7,702 bases of DNA from an uncultured Lachnospiraceae bacterium (GTDB lineage: Bacteria > Bacillota > Clostridia > Lachnospirales > Lachnospiraceae): contig CAMWKA010000072.1 in NCBI GenBank assembly GCA_947174725.1, positions 1 to 7,702 on the forward strand, written 5' to 3'. The notes under the pieces are model-generated. The model was not told where the DNA came from. It did not search any database and saw nothing but the letters and a program-made list of their open reading frames with translations. Shown here in pieces: positions 1-6,384 of this stretch. Position 1 is the stretch's first letter. The number at the start of each line of letters is the position of its first letter. Both the position numbers and the translations under genes were made by a program.

Positions 1-55
1 TTCTAGTATTTTTAAAGTTTTGCAATTTTATGTTTCATTTTTTATGAAAATCGGT

Positions 56-68
56 TATACTTTATAAT
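56..68 (+). promoter_or_regulatory. Candidate -10 region(s) for the yloU-fakA pair
   Basis: The AT-rich leader contains TATACT at 56-61 and a perfect TATAAT at 63-68. Either could be a sigma-A -10 box, and the TATAAT would place the transcript start near 75, leaving a leader of about 27 nt before the ATG at 102. The -35 region is weak: 17 bp upstream of either box there are only T-rich hexamers (33-38 or 40-45) with poor resemblance to TTGACA. AT-rich DNA gives such matches by chance, so this is a candidate only. Confidence 0.4.
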
Positions 69-88
69 AATATTGATTATGCAGGGGC

Positions 89-95
89 AAGGAGG
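89..95 (+). promoter_or_regulatory. Strong ribosome binding site of yloU
   Basis: AAGGAGG lies 6 nt before the ATG at 102, which is near-ideal spacing. This supports ATG 102 over the in-frame ATG at 114, which lacks its own site. Confidence 0.85.
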
Positions 96-101
96 ATATC
101 T

Positions 102-458
102 ATGAAGGGTTCAATGGATACTCATTTAGGAAGCATACAGATCGATAACGAAGTCATAGCACAGCATGCCGGCATGATTGCAACGGAGTGTTTCGGCATT
201 GTTGGTATGGCATCCGTCAATGTAAAAGAAGGACTTGTTCGGATATTAAAACAGGACAGTGTCAATCATGGCATCGTTGTCAGCGCCAATCATAATAAAC
301 TGTCTTTGGAATTTCATGTGATTGTTGCATATGGAGTCAGTATTCTTGCGGTTACGGATAATCTGATCAGCAATGTGAAGTATAAAATTGAAGAGTTTAC
401 CGGTCTTGAAGTAGAAAAAATTAACGTATACATTGAAGGCGTACGCGTCATTGATTAA
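102..458 (+). CDS. yloU: Asp23/Gls24 (DUF322) family protein, YloU-like
   Basis: This is a 118-residue protein, close to the roughly 120 residues of Bacillus YloU. It has the family pattern: an N-terminal strand (LGSIQIDNEVIAQHAG, about residues 9-24), the following IATECFGIVGMASV segment, a central strand pair (LSLEFHVIVAYGV, about 67-79), an amphipathic helix, and a C-terminal INVYIEGVRV strand (about 107-116). There is no signal peptide or membrane segment, so it is cytoplasmic. Asp23-family proteins are associated with the cell envelope and alkaline or envelope stress in Gram-positives, but the exact molecular role of YloU is not settled. The stop codon is followed at once by the ribosome site of fakA, 15 nt upstream of that start, so the two are almost certainly co-transcribed and possibly translationally coupled. 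This yloU-yloV pairing is widespread in Firmicutes. Family assignment is confident; function is not. Confidence 0.92.
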   Translation: MKGSMDTHLGSIQIDNEVIAQHAGMIATECFGIVGMASVNVKEGLVRILKQDSVNHGIVVSANHNKLSLEFHVIVAYGVSILAVTDNLISNVKYKIEEFTGLEVEKINVYIEGVRVID

Positions 459-463
459 GGAGG
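457..463 (+). promoter_or_regulatory. Ribosome binding site of fakA overlapping the yloU stop
   Basis: AAGGAGG begins within the TAA stop of yloU (456-458) and ends 10 nt before a GTG at 474. No ATG is suitably placed nearby, so this site decides the GTG start. The overlap with the upstream stop suggests translational coupling. Confidence 0.8.
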
Positions 464-473
464 AGTTAAAACT

Positions 474-2189
474 GTGGCAGTAAAGACGATAGATGCAAAG
501 ATTTTGGCAAAGATGTTCTTATCGGGCGCAAAGAGTCTGGAGGCTAAGAAAGAATATATTAATGAATTAAATGTATTTCCGGTTCCGGATGGCGATACCG
601 GTACCAATATGACATTAACGATCATGTCCGCTGCAAAGGATGTTTACGCGCTGGAGGAACCGGATATGCAGACCCTCTGCAAATGTATTTCCGGAGGATC
701 TCTTCGTGGCGCAAGAGGTAATTCCGGCGTTATCTTAAGCCAGCTTCTTCGCGGATTTACAAAAGTACTCAAGGAACATGATGAATTAAATACGGCGGTT
801 ATTACTGCCGGTCTGGATAAAGCGGTTGAGACTGCTTATAAAGCTGTTATGAAGCCTAAGGAAGGAACGATCCTGACGGTAGCAAAGGGCGTCGCGGAAA
901 AGGCAAATGAACTGTTTGAAGCCGGGGAAACGGATCTGGTCGTATTTGGGCAGGGGATTCTGGATCATGCCAATGAAGTGCTGCAGCAGACACCGGAAAT
1001 GCTTCCTGTTTTGAAGGAAGCAGGCGTTGTGGATTCCGGCGGACAGGGGCTGGTGGAAGTGCTGCAGGGGGCCTATGATGCATTGTGTGGAAAAGAAATT
1101 GATTTTACGATGGATGCAGCCACTTCAGAAGCAGCCGGTGAAACCAGAAAGCTGAATACGCCGTCCCAGAGCTTGAAGGCGCAGGCTGATATGGAGATCA
1201 AGTATGGCTATTGTACAGAATTTATCATATTGCTGCAGAAGTCTTTTAATGTCAAGACAGAGCAGGACTTTAAGGAGTATCTGGAAGGTATCGGCGATTC
1301 CATTGTTCTGGTGTCGGATGGCGAGGTTGTTAAAGTGCATGTACACACGAATGACCCTGGTCTTGCGATCCAGCGTGCTTTAAAATATGGCGCTCTATCC
1401 AATATGAAGATCGATAATATGCGACTGGAACATCAGGAGAAACTGGTTAAGATGTCAGAACAGCAGTCGGCAGCGCAGTCCTCCGCTTCTCTGAATGTGG
1501 CGTTGGTTCAGGAACAGTCAAAGGAAAAGAAAGCGGTTGGATTTGTTACAGTATCCGTAGGTGCCGGCATCGGAGAAATCTTTAAAAACCTTGGTGTTGA
1601 CTGCCTGATCGAGGGCGGACAGACCATGAATCCCAGTACGGAAGATATGCTTAAGGCGATTGAAATGATCAATGCCGAAACCATCTTTATTTTCCCGAAT
1701 AATAAAAATATTATCCTGGCGGCGAATCAGGCAAGAGATCTGACAGAGGATAAGAAAATTATCGTGGTTCCCACAAAGAATGTACCGCAGGGAATTTCTG
1801 CGTTGATCAGCTTTGTGCCGGATATCAGTTCGGAGGAGAATCTGGAGACGATGACGGCGGAAATGGAAAAGGTAAAGACGGGACAGATCACTTATGCAGT
1901 CCGGGATACTGTGATTGAAGGTACGGAGATCCATCAGGATGATTATATGGGCATCGGGGATTCCGGTATCTTATCAAATGGCAAGGATATTGATGAAGTC
2001 ATGCTGAATATGTTAGATAAGATGATCACAGAGGATACAGAGCTGGTTAGTATCTATTATGGTTCAGATGTCAAGGAAGAGGATGCGCAGGCGCTTTTGG
2101 AGAAGATCCAAGGGAAATATGATAGTGTTGACGTGGAGTTCCAGGATGGCGGTCAGCCGGTGTACTATTATATTGTATCCGCTGAATAA
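474..2189 (+). CDS. fakA: Fatty acid kinase ATP-binding subunit FakA (YloV, DAK2 domain)
   Basis: This 571-residue cytoplasmic protein matches the FakA/YloV family (Bacillus YloV is about 550). FakA phosphorylates fatty acids bound to a FakB partner, giving acyl-phosphate for phospholipid synthesis; no FakB gene is present here. The N-terminal DhaL/DAK2 nucleotide-binding domain (about 1-205) has NVFPVPDGDTGTNM at 33-46 with the Mg-binding aspartates D39 and D41, the SLRGARGNSGVILSQ segment at 76-90, and VDSGGQGL at 186-193. The middle domain carries YGYCTEF (C247) and VHVHTNDPG (H289, H291), the Cys/His set known to matter in staphylococcal FakA. A polar Gln/Ser/Ala/Lys-rich linker spans about 325-353, and a DegV/FakB-like C-terminal domain follows (about 354-571, with GDSGILSNG near 495). 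Translation starts at GTG. The gene appears complete, with no missing key residue. It forms an operon with yloU, and a probable terminator follows it. Confidence 0.95.
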   Translation: MAVKTIDAKILAKMFLSGAKSLEAKKEYINELNVFPVPDGDTGTNMTLTIMSAAKDVYALEEPDMQTLCKCISGGSLRGARGNSGVILSQLLRGFTKVLKEHDELNTAVITAGLDKAVETAYKAVMKPKEGTILTVAKGVAEKANELFEAGETDLVVFGQGILDHANEVLQQTPEMLPVLKEAGVVDSGGQGLVEVLQGAYDALCGKEIDFTMDAATSEAAGETRKLNTPSQSLKAQADMEIKYGYCTEFIILLQKSFNVKTEQDFKEYLEGIGDSIVLVSDGEVVKVHVHTNDPGLAIQRALKYGALSNMKIDNMRLEHQEKLVKMSEQQSAAQSSASLNVALVQEQSKEKKAVGFVTVSVGAGIGEIFKNLGVDCLIEGGQTMNPSTEDMLKAIEMINAETIFIFPNNKNIILAANQARDLTEDKKIIVVPTKNVPQGISALISFVPDISSEENLETMTAEMEKVKTGQITYAVRDTVIEGTEIHQDDYMGIGDSGILSNGKDIDEVMLNMLDKMITEDTELVSIYYGSDVKEEDAQALLEKIQGKYDSVDVEFQDGGQPVYYYIVSAE

Positions 2190-2268
2190 TATCTTTCGTA
2201 TGATTTTGAATCTATAAAAAATGCATTTTCCGGCAGGATGGAATTTGGACGGATGTTTAGGAAACTAC

Positions 2269-2308
2269 ATAAGAGTACGTCGGAGGGCGTGCTCTTATTT
2301 ATTGTATT
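2269..2308 (+). terminator. Probable intrinsic terminator after fakA
   Basis: An 11-bp stem pairs 2269-2279 with 2288-2298 (ATAAGAGTACG with CGTGCTCTTAT, one G-T wobble) around an 8-nt loop. A T-rich tract, TTATTGTATTT, follows. The U-tract is interrupted and the stem has several A-T pairs at its base, so termination may be partial. It lies 80 bp past the fakA stop, and nothing coding lies between. Confidence 0.6.
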
Positions 2309-2316
2309 TGTGATAT

Positions 2317-2322
2317 TATAAT
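2317..2322 (+). promoter_or_regulatory. Candidate -10 box upstream of the palindromic element
   Basis: A perfect TATAAT lies just after the fakA terminator. A -35 box 16-18 bp upstream would fall around 2293-2300 (TCTTATTT), inside or beside the terminator stem, and is a poor match. If used, the transcript would start near 2329 and run through the whole self-complementary element before recG, giving recG a leader of roughly 370 nt. This is a sequence match only. Confidence 0.3.
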
Positions 2323-2459
2323 AGGATGCGGGTGTCAAAAGGTGTCTTTTAAATTGTGAGGCGGCAGGCTGCGCAAATCATCATCTGTGCCTATGCCGCT
2401 GTACGGAAATAAGAAATTCTAAACATTCCTAATTGAAGTTGTGGAAGACGGACGCAAAC

Positions 2460-2493
2460 GGGGCAAATTCGCCATCCATGGCTCAGTTGCCCC
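2460..2493. repeat. Core hairpin 1 of the palindromic element
   Basis: GGGGCAA (2460-2466) pairs with TTGCCCC (2487-2493), and inside it GCCA (2471-2474) pairs with TGGC (2479-2482) around a 4-nt loop. It is followed directly by TTTT (2494-2497), so on the + strand it could work as a weak terminator or as one arm of a folded RNA. It sits at the apex of the long stems at 2368-2594. Confidence 0.6.
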
Positions 2494-2494
2494 T

Positions 2495-2517
2495 TTTCGG
2501 AACATCGTGTTCCGAAA
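2495..2517. repeat. Core hairpin 2 of the palindromic element
   Basis: A perfect 10-bp stem pairs 2495-2504 (TTTCGGAACA) with 2508-2517 (TGTTCCGAAA) around a 3-nt TCG loop. It begins two bases after hairpin 1, so the core reads as two adjacent stem-loops. Confidence 0.65.
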
Positions 2518-2671
2518 TTGCTGGGATTGGATAGGAATGTTAAGAATTTCTAATTTCCTTCCAATGCATAGGCACAGATGATGATTTGTGCAGCATTGAC
2601 AAATTCATAAGCAGGTGCTGGGGAGCCTGCTGGCAGTGCCGCTGCGTGCGACGCGCAGGGCGATAATGGTA

Positions 2672-2677
2672 TATAAT
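2672..2677 (+). promoter_or_regulatory. Candidate -10 box just upstream of recG
   Basis: A perfect TATAAT lies 24 bp before the recG ATG. No TTGACA-like hexamer is found 16-18 bp upstream, where the DNA is GC-rich (about 2648-2655). A start 6-7 nt downstream would fall near 2684, inside the recG ribosome site, which would make an unusually short leader. This counts against it as the main recG promoter. Confidence 0.25.
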
Positions 2678-2682
2678 GCATT

Positions 2683-2690
2683 GGGGAGGA
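2683..2690 (+). promoter_or_regulatory. Ribosome binding site of recG
   Basis: GGGGAGGA ends 11 nt before the ATG at 2702. The core match is good and the spacing slightly long. The protein N-terminus (MELQSEITDIKGIG) fits the usual RecG start, which supports this ATG. Confidence 0.65.
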
Positions 2691-2701
2691 TAGGTTAATC
2701 T

Positions 2702-4759
2702 ATGGAATTACAATCGGAAATTACAGATATCAAGGGAATCGGCGAACATACGGCGAAACTGTTTGCGCGGCTTGGTGTCAGGACGGTCAACGATCTATTG
2801 CACTATTTCCCGAAAAACTATGTGATGTTTCCGCATAAAAAAACGATAGCAGAACTGAAAGACAGGGAAAGCTGCGTGATTTCCGGCTATATCATCGGTA
2901 CGCCGCGGATGTTCCGTAAGGGAAGTAAGACAGTTCTTTCCTTTCAGGTGACGGACCGTACCGGGGAGGTTACGCTGACTTATTTTAATATGCCATATCT
3001 GAAAAAACAGATCATGGCGGGAAAGCAGGTGCTGGTACATGGCATCTGCAGGATCGGAGAGCATGGACGGAAACGTCTGGAACAGCCCAAAATGTTGAAA
3101 GCTGAAGAATATGAGGAATGGAAGGATACGCTGCAACCTGTCTATGGACTGACAGAGGGTTTGACAAATAAGAAGATCAGCAAGGCGGTATCGGCAGTAC
3201 TTTCCTGTGCTGAGATGATACAGGAATATCTGCCGGCGGATATTGTCAGAGAGGAAGGACTCAGCAGTATAGAAAAAGCGGTCCGGCAGATGCATTTTCC
3301 AGAAACTATGGAAAGTGTTTATGAGGCAAGGAAACGGCTGGCATTTGATGAGTTTTTCTTATTCCAGATGCGGATCCGTGAGCTTAGAAAAAATAAACAA
3401 AAGCATATGAGCTGTAACAGGATGAAGGATGGCGGAAGTTGCGACGCATTGGAAGCAAAACTTCCCTTTGCTCTGACTGTTGGACAGAAACAGGCGGTGG
3501 AGGAAATCAAAAAGGATCTGTGTTCCGGTTATCAGATGAACCGTCTGGTGCAGGGGGATGTGGGCTGCGGAAAAACCATCGTTGCATGGATGGCAGTACT
3601 GATGACAGTGTCCAACGGATATCAGGCGGCAATGATGGCGCCGACGGAAGTGCTGGCTGCGCAGCATTATCAGGATATCTTACATATGACAGAGGAATAC
3701 GATCTTCCTATCAGACCGGTTCTTCTTACAGGCTCAATAACTTCTAAGGAGAAAAAAATGATTAGGGAGGGGATCTCTTCTGGGGAGTATGATCTGGTGA
3801 TCGGTACCCATGCGTTGATTCAGGAGACGGTGGTGTATCATAATCTTGCGCTTGTGATCACGGATGAACAGCATCGTTTTGGAGTCAGACAGAGAAGTAC
3901 GCTGATGGGTAAGGGGATGGAGGTGCATGTGCTTGTTATGAGCGCAACGCCCATACCGAGAACCCTCGGACTGGTGTTATATGGAGATCTGGACGTTACG
4001 GTGATCAGGGAACTGCCGGCGCAGAGGCTTCCGATCAAGAATGCCGTCGTAGATACAAGCTACCGTGAGAAAGCGTATGCCTTTCTTTTAAAACAGATTG
4101 CGGAGGGAAGGCAGGCGTATATCATCTGTCCTATGGTAGAAGAAGGAGAGATGGAAGATCTTGTCAATGTCACAGATTATTCCGAAGAGTTAAAAGAGAG
4201 GTTTGCCGGTGCGGCGCGGGTTGCCATGCTGCATGGGAAGATGAAACCCAAAGAGAAGGATGCCGTTATGACGGCATTTAAGGAGCATCAGACGGACCTT
4301 CTGATCTCCACCACCGTGGTGGAAGTCGGAGTGAATGTGCCGAATGCTACCGTGATCATGGTGGAAAATGCAGAGCGGTTCGGACTGGCTCAGCTTCACC
4401 AGCTCAGGGGAAGAGTCGGCAGAGGAGATCAGCAGTCGTATTGTATGTTTGTGGTCGGCAATGACAGTAAGAAAGCCAAGGAGCGTCTGGCGATTCTGGC
4501 AAAGACCAATGACGGTTTTCAGATTGCAGAAGAAGATCTGAAGCAGAGGGGACCGGGAGACTTCTTTGGGCTGCGTCAGGCTGGTATTTTGCAGTTTCAG
4601 GTGGCGGATATCTTTACCGACGCTGTGATCCTGAAGCGTTCCAAGGAAGTAATTGAACGGATCGAGCAGGAGAATGTAGAGGAATTTGAAAAGCTGTATG
4701 AGATCTTTTTGAAACAGGAAGAAATGAGTTTTATTGATTTACATGCAGTTTGTCTATAA
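2702..4759 (+). CDS. recG: ATP-dependent DNA helicase RecG
   Basis: This 685-residue protein has the usual Firmicute RecG length (Bacillus about 682). RecG is a monomeric superfamily-2 translocase that regresses stalled replication forks and processes branched recombination intermediates in the cytoplasm. In order it shows an N-terminal helix-hairpin-like segment (ITDIKGIGEHTAKLFARLGV, about 7-26), the OB-fold wedge domain (about 55-130, CVISGYIIGTP to RLEQPK), helicase domain 1 with Walker A GDVGCGKT (285-292), APTEVLA (313-319), DEQH box (388-391) and SATPIPRTL (414-422), then helicase domain 2 with LHGKMKP (510-516), STTVVEVGVNVPNA (536-549) and motif VI QLRGRVGRG (567-575). The C-terminal TRG region (GFQIAEEDLKQRGPGDFFGLRQAG, 605-628) is intact. 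It is separated from fakA by a terminator and the palindromic element, and is followed after 24 nt by a GH43 gene on the same strand with no terminator between. The gene appears complete. Confidence 0.97.
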   Translation: MELQSEITDIKGIGEHTAKLFARLGVRTVNDLLHYFPKNYVMFPHKKTIAELKDRESCVISGYIIGTPRMFRKGSKTVLSFQVTDRTGEVTLTYFNMPYLKKQIMAGKQVLVHGICRIGEHGRKRLEQPKMLKAEEYEEWKDTLQPVYGLTEGLTNKKISKAVSAVLSCAEMIQEYLPADIVREEGLSSIEKAVRQMHFPETMESVYEARKRLAFDEFFLFQMRIRELRKNKQKHMSCNRMKDGGSCDALEAKLPFALTVGQKQAVEEIKKDLCSGYQMNRLVQGDVGCGKTIVAWMAVLMTVSNGYQAAMMAPTEVLAAQHYQDILHMTEEYDLPIRPVLLTGSITSKEKKMIREGISSGEYDLVIGTHALIQETVVYHNLALVITDEQHRFGVRQRSTLMGKGMEVHVLVMSATPIPRTLGLVLYGDLDVTVIRELPAQRLPIKNAVVDTSYREKAYAFLLKQIAEGRQAYIICPMVEEGEMEDLVNVTDYSEELKERFAGAARVAMLHGKMKPKEKDAVMTAFKEHQTDLLISTTVVEVGVNVPNATVIMVENAERFGLAQLHQLRGRVGRGDQQSYCMFVVGNDSKKAKERLAILAKTNDGFQIAEEDLKQRGPGDFFGLRQAGILQFQVADIFTDAVILKRSKEVIERIEQENVEEFEKLYEIFLKQEEMSFIDLHAVCL

Positions 4760-4783
4760 TTTAAGAAAGGCATGGTTATTAGT

Positions 4784-6370
4784 ATGAAAAAACAGGTCTA
4801 TAATCCATTTTTACCGGTTGATGTGTGTATACCGGACGGAGAACTTCATGTGTTTGGGGAGAGAGTATATCTTTACGGTTCCCATGATCAGGAGGGCGGG
4901 GATACCTTCTGTATGCTGGATTATACCGTATATTCCGCTCCGGTGGATGATCTTAGCGACTGGCGGTGCGAAGGGGTGATCTACCGTGCAGAGCAGGATC
5001 CGGATTATCCAAAACGTCCATATATGTATGCGCCGGATGTGGTAAGGGGAAATGACGGAAGATATTATCTTTATTACTGCATGTCCGGCAGATGCGGCGT
5101 GGGCGGTTATTTCGGACCCATCAGTGTCGCAGTCTGCGACTCGCCGGCAGGGCAGTACGAGTACCTTGGTTATGTAAGGAACAAGGATGGAAGCCCGATG
5201 TTAAAATATGTCTGTTTTGACCCCGGCGTGATCAATGATGATGGCGTGATCCGGATCTATTATGGCACGCAGTATGATTTTGAGGAACGCATTTATTCTG
5301 AGTTGGATGATCCGAAAGATTTTCGGAAAGCCTTTGAATCCCGTGAAGATGTCATAAGGTCGGAACAGGAGATGTTTCATAAAAGCCGTGAGGAAATTCT
5401 GGATACGCAGGACAGCGTTATGGGACCGGTACAGGCTGTATTGGAAGACGATATGCTTACGATCAAAGAGGAAGCGCGCCATATCATCCCTTACCGGGTG
5501 AAGGGGACGGATTTTGAAGAACATCCCTTCTTTGAGGCAAGCTCGATTCGCAAGATTGGTGATATCTATTATTTTATTTATTCTTCCCAGCAGAATCACG
5601 AGCTGTGCTACGCGACCAGCAAGTATCCTGACAGGGATTTTAAGTTCGGCGGTACGATCGTTTCCAATGGGGATGTGGGCCTGAACGGTCGAAAAGAAGC
5701 TGACAGGCTGAATATGACGGGAACGACCCATGGCAGTATTGAGAAGATCAATGGTCAGTGGTACGTGTTTTATCACCGGCTTACGCATAAATCCGATTAT
5801 AGCAGACAAGCATGTGCTGAAAAGATTGCGATTGCGTCGGACGGCAGCATTGCGCAGGTGGAGATTACTTCCTGCGGATTGAATGACGGCGCATTGAAAG
5901 CAGAAGGTGTTTATCCTGCGGTCATTGCCTGTCATCTTACGAATGGACATATGCCCCATGGATCTAATAAAATTTTCACGGAAAGCTTTCCGAACTGTAC
6001 CCATCAGGGAGAAGACCGGTTTATCGGGGAGATTACGGATGGAACTTTGATTCGATATAAATATTTTCGATGTAACGGCAGGTGCCGTAAAGTATTTGGA
6101 ATTACGTTCCGTGCAGACGGAAACGGCGTATTGGAAATTTATCTTGAAGATAAGAAGACAGATACGGCGGAGGGAAATACGGAGGCAGCTTCCGCGGAAA
6201 ATGGGGCGGTCAAGCCGGACAACCGATGCGGAAGTATTGAGATTGTTCCTTCGGATGATTGGACGGAAAAATCAACGGCATTTGATATGAATGGAGGAGT
6301 TTATGCTTTGACCCTGAAGTATAGGGGAAGCGGACAGATGGAACTGAAAGAGCTCCACTGGTCGGAATGA
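4784..6370 (+). CDS. Cytoplasmic family 43 glycoside hydrolase with CBM6-like C-terminal domain
   Basis: Likely an exo-acting beta-xylosidase or alpha-L-arabinofuranosidase working on imported plant-glycan oligosaccharides; there is no signal peptide. From ATG 4784 it has 528 residues. An in-frame ATG at 4772 would add MVIS but lies only 1 nt after the AAAGG at 4766-4770, so 4784 is preferred although its spacing (13 nt) is long. In 528-residue numbering the five-bladed propeller catalytic triad appears to be D18 (IPDGE, base), D146 (FDPGVI, pKa modulator) and E251 (FFEASS, acid). APDV (83-86) is the conserved second-blade motif, and H316 in THGS is the usual metal-site histidine. A charged, helix-like insertion at about 164-215 separates D146 from E251. 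The C-terminal part (about 410-528, ITDGTLIRYKYF to ALTLKYRGSGQMELKELHW) resembles a CBM6-type beta-sandwich and has a Thr/Glu/Ala/Gly-rich loop at about 457-480. It probably shares the recG transcript. Substrate is not determined by sequence. Confidence 0.88.
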   Translation: MKKQVYNPFLPVDVCIPDGELHVFGERVYLYGSHDQEGGDTFCMLDYTVYSAPVDDLSDWRCEGVIYRAEQDPDYPKRPYMYAPDVVRGNDGRYYLYYCMSGRCGVGGYFGPISVAVCDSPAGQYEYLGYVRNKDGSPMLKYVCFDPGVINDDGVIRIYYGTQYDFEERIYSELDDPKDFRKAFESREDVIRSEQEMFHKSREEILDTQDSVMGPVQAVLEDDMLTIKEEARHIIPYRVKGTDFEEHPFFEASSIRKIGDIYYFIYSSQQNHELCYATSKYPDRDFKFGGTIVSNGDVGLNGRKEADRLNMTGTTHGSIEKINGQWYVFYHRLTHKSDYSRQACAEKIAIASDGSIAQVEITSCGLNDGALKAEGVYPAVIACHLTNGHMPHGSNKIFTESFPNCTHQGEDRFIGEITDGTLIRYKYFRCNGRCRKVFGITFRADGNGVLEIYLEDKKTDTAEGNTEAASAENGAVKPDNRCGSIEIVPSDDWTEKSTAFDMNGGVYALTLKYRGSGQMELKELHWSE

Positions 6371-6384
6371 TGTGATATATCAGA

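Larger units (their letters stand above)
2361..2642. repeat. Large self-complementary (MITE-like or structured-RNA) intergenic element
   Basis: Two long nested stems are visible. The outer stem pairs 2368-2396 with 2566-2594: 29 positions, all pairing in RNA with one G-U (2373/2589). The inner stem pairs 2405-2430 with 2533-2558: 24 of 26 positions, with two A-A mismatches (2411/2552 and 2421/2542). Between them lies an asymmetric internal loop (2397-2404 and 2559-2565). Further out, GCGGCA (2361-2366) can pair with TGCCGC (2637-2642), and GCAGGCT (2364-2370) can alternatively pair with AGCCTGC (2624-2630). The core (2432-2531) holds two compact hairpins, listed separately. No open reading frame of note and no transposase are present, and no clear target-site duplication was found. 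The near-perfect arms fit a non-autonomous mobile repeat or a transcribed structured RNA. I do not recognise a named family. Confidence 0.75.

Noticed and set aside
1518..1934. 138-codon minus-strand open frame inside fakA
   Set aside because: It is a shadow of the FakA C-terminal domain with no recognisable protein features.
2218..2229. 12-bp palindrome AAAATGCATTTT after fakA
   Set aside because: It is short, AT-rich and has no loop, so it is easily explained by chance; the better terminator candidate is at 2269-2308.
2596..2601. Perfect TTGACA -35-like hexamer
   Set aside because: No -10-like box lies 15-19 bp downstream, where the sequence is GC-rich around 2617-2625; the nearest TATAAT is about 70 bp away.
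2361..2642. CRISPR array or riboswitch reading of the intergenic element
   Set aside because: There are no regularly spaced direct repeats, and I recognise no known riboswitch core; the structure is a single large inverted repeat.
2611..2658. GC-rich small hairpins before recG as a terminator
   Set aside because: Stems of 5-6 bp are present (2611-2616 with 2625-2630; 2642-2646 with 2654-2658), but no T-tract follows on either strand.
2795..3295. 166-codon minus-strand open frame inside recG
   Set aside because: It is antisense to the conserved RecG wedge region, with no motif or start signal of its own.
3439..3747. 102-codon plus-strand open frame overlapping recG in another frame
   Set aside because: It covers the RecG Walker A region in a shifted frame; RecG itself is intact, so this is neither a frameshift fragment nor a separate gene.
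5201..6004. 267-codon open frame on the minus strand inside the GH43 gene
   Set aside because: It lies wholly antisense to a gene with clear family motifs, has no ribosome site or recognisable domain, and its composition is that of a shadow frame.
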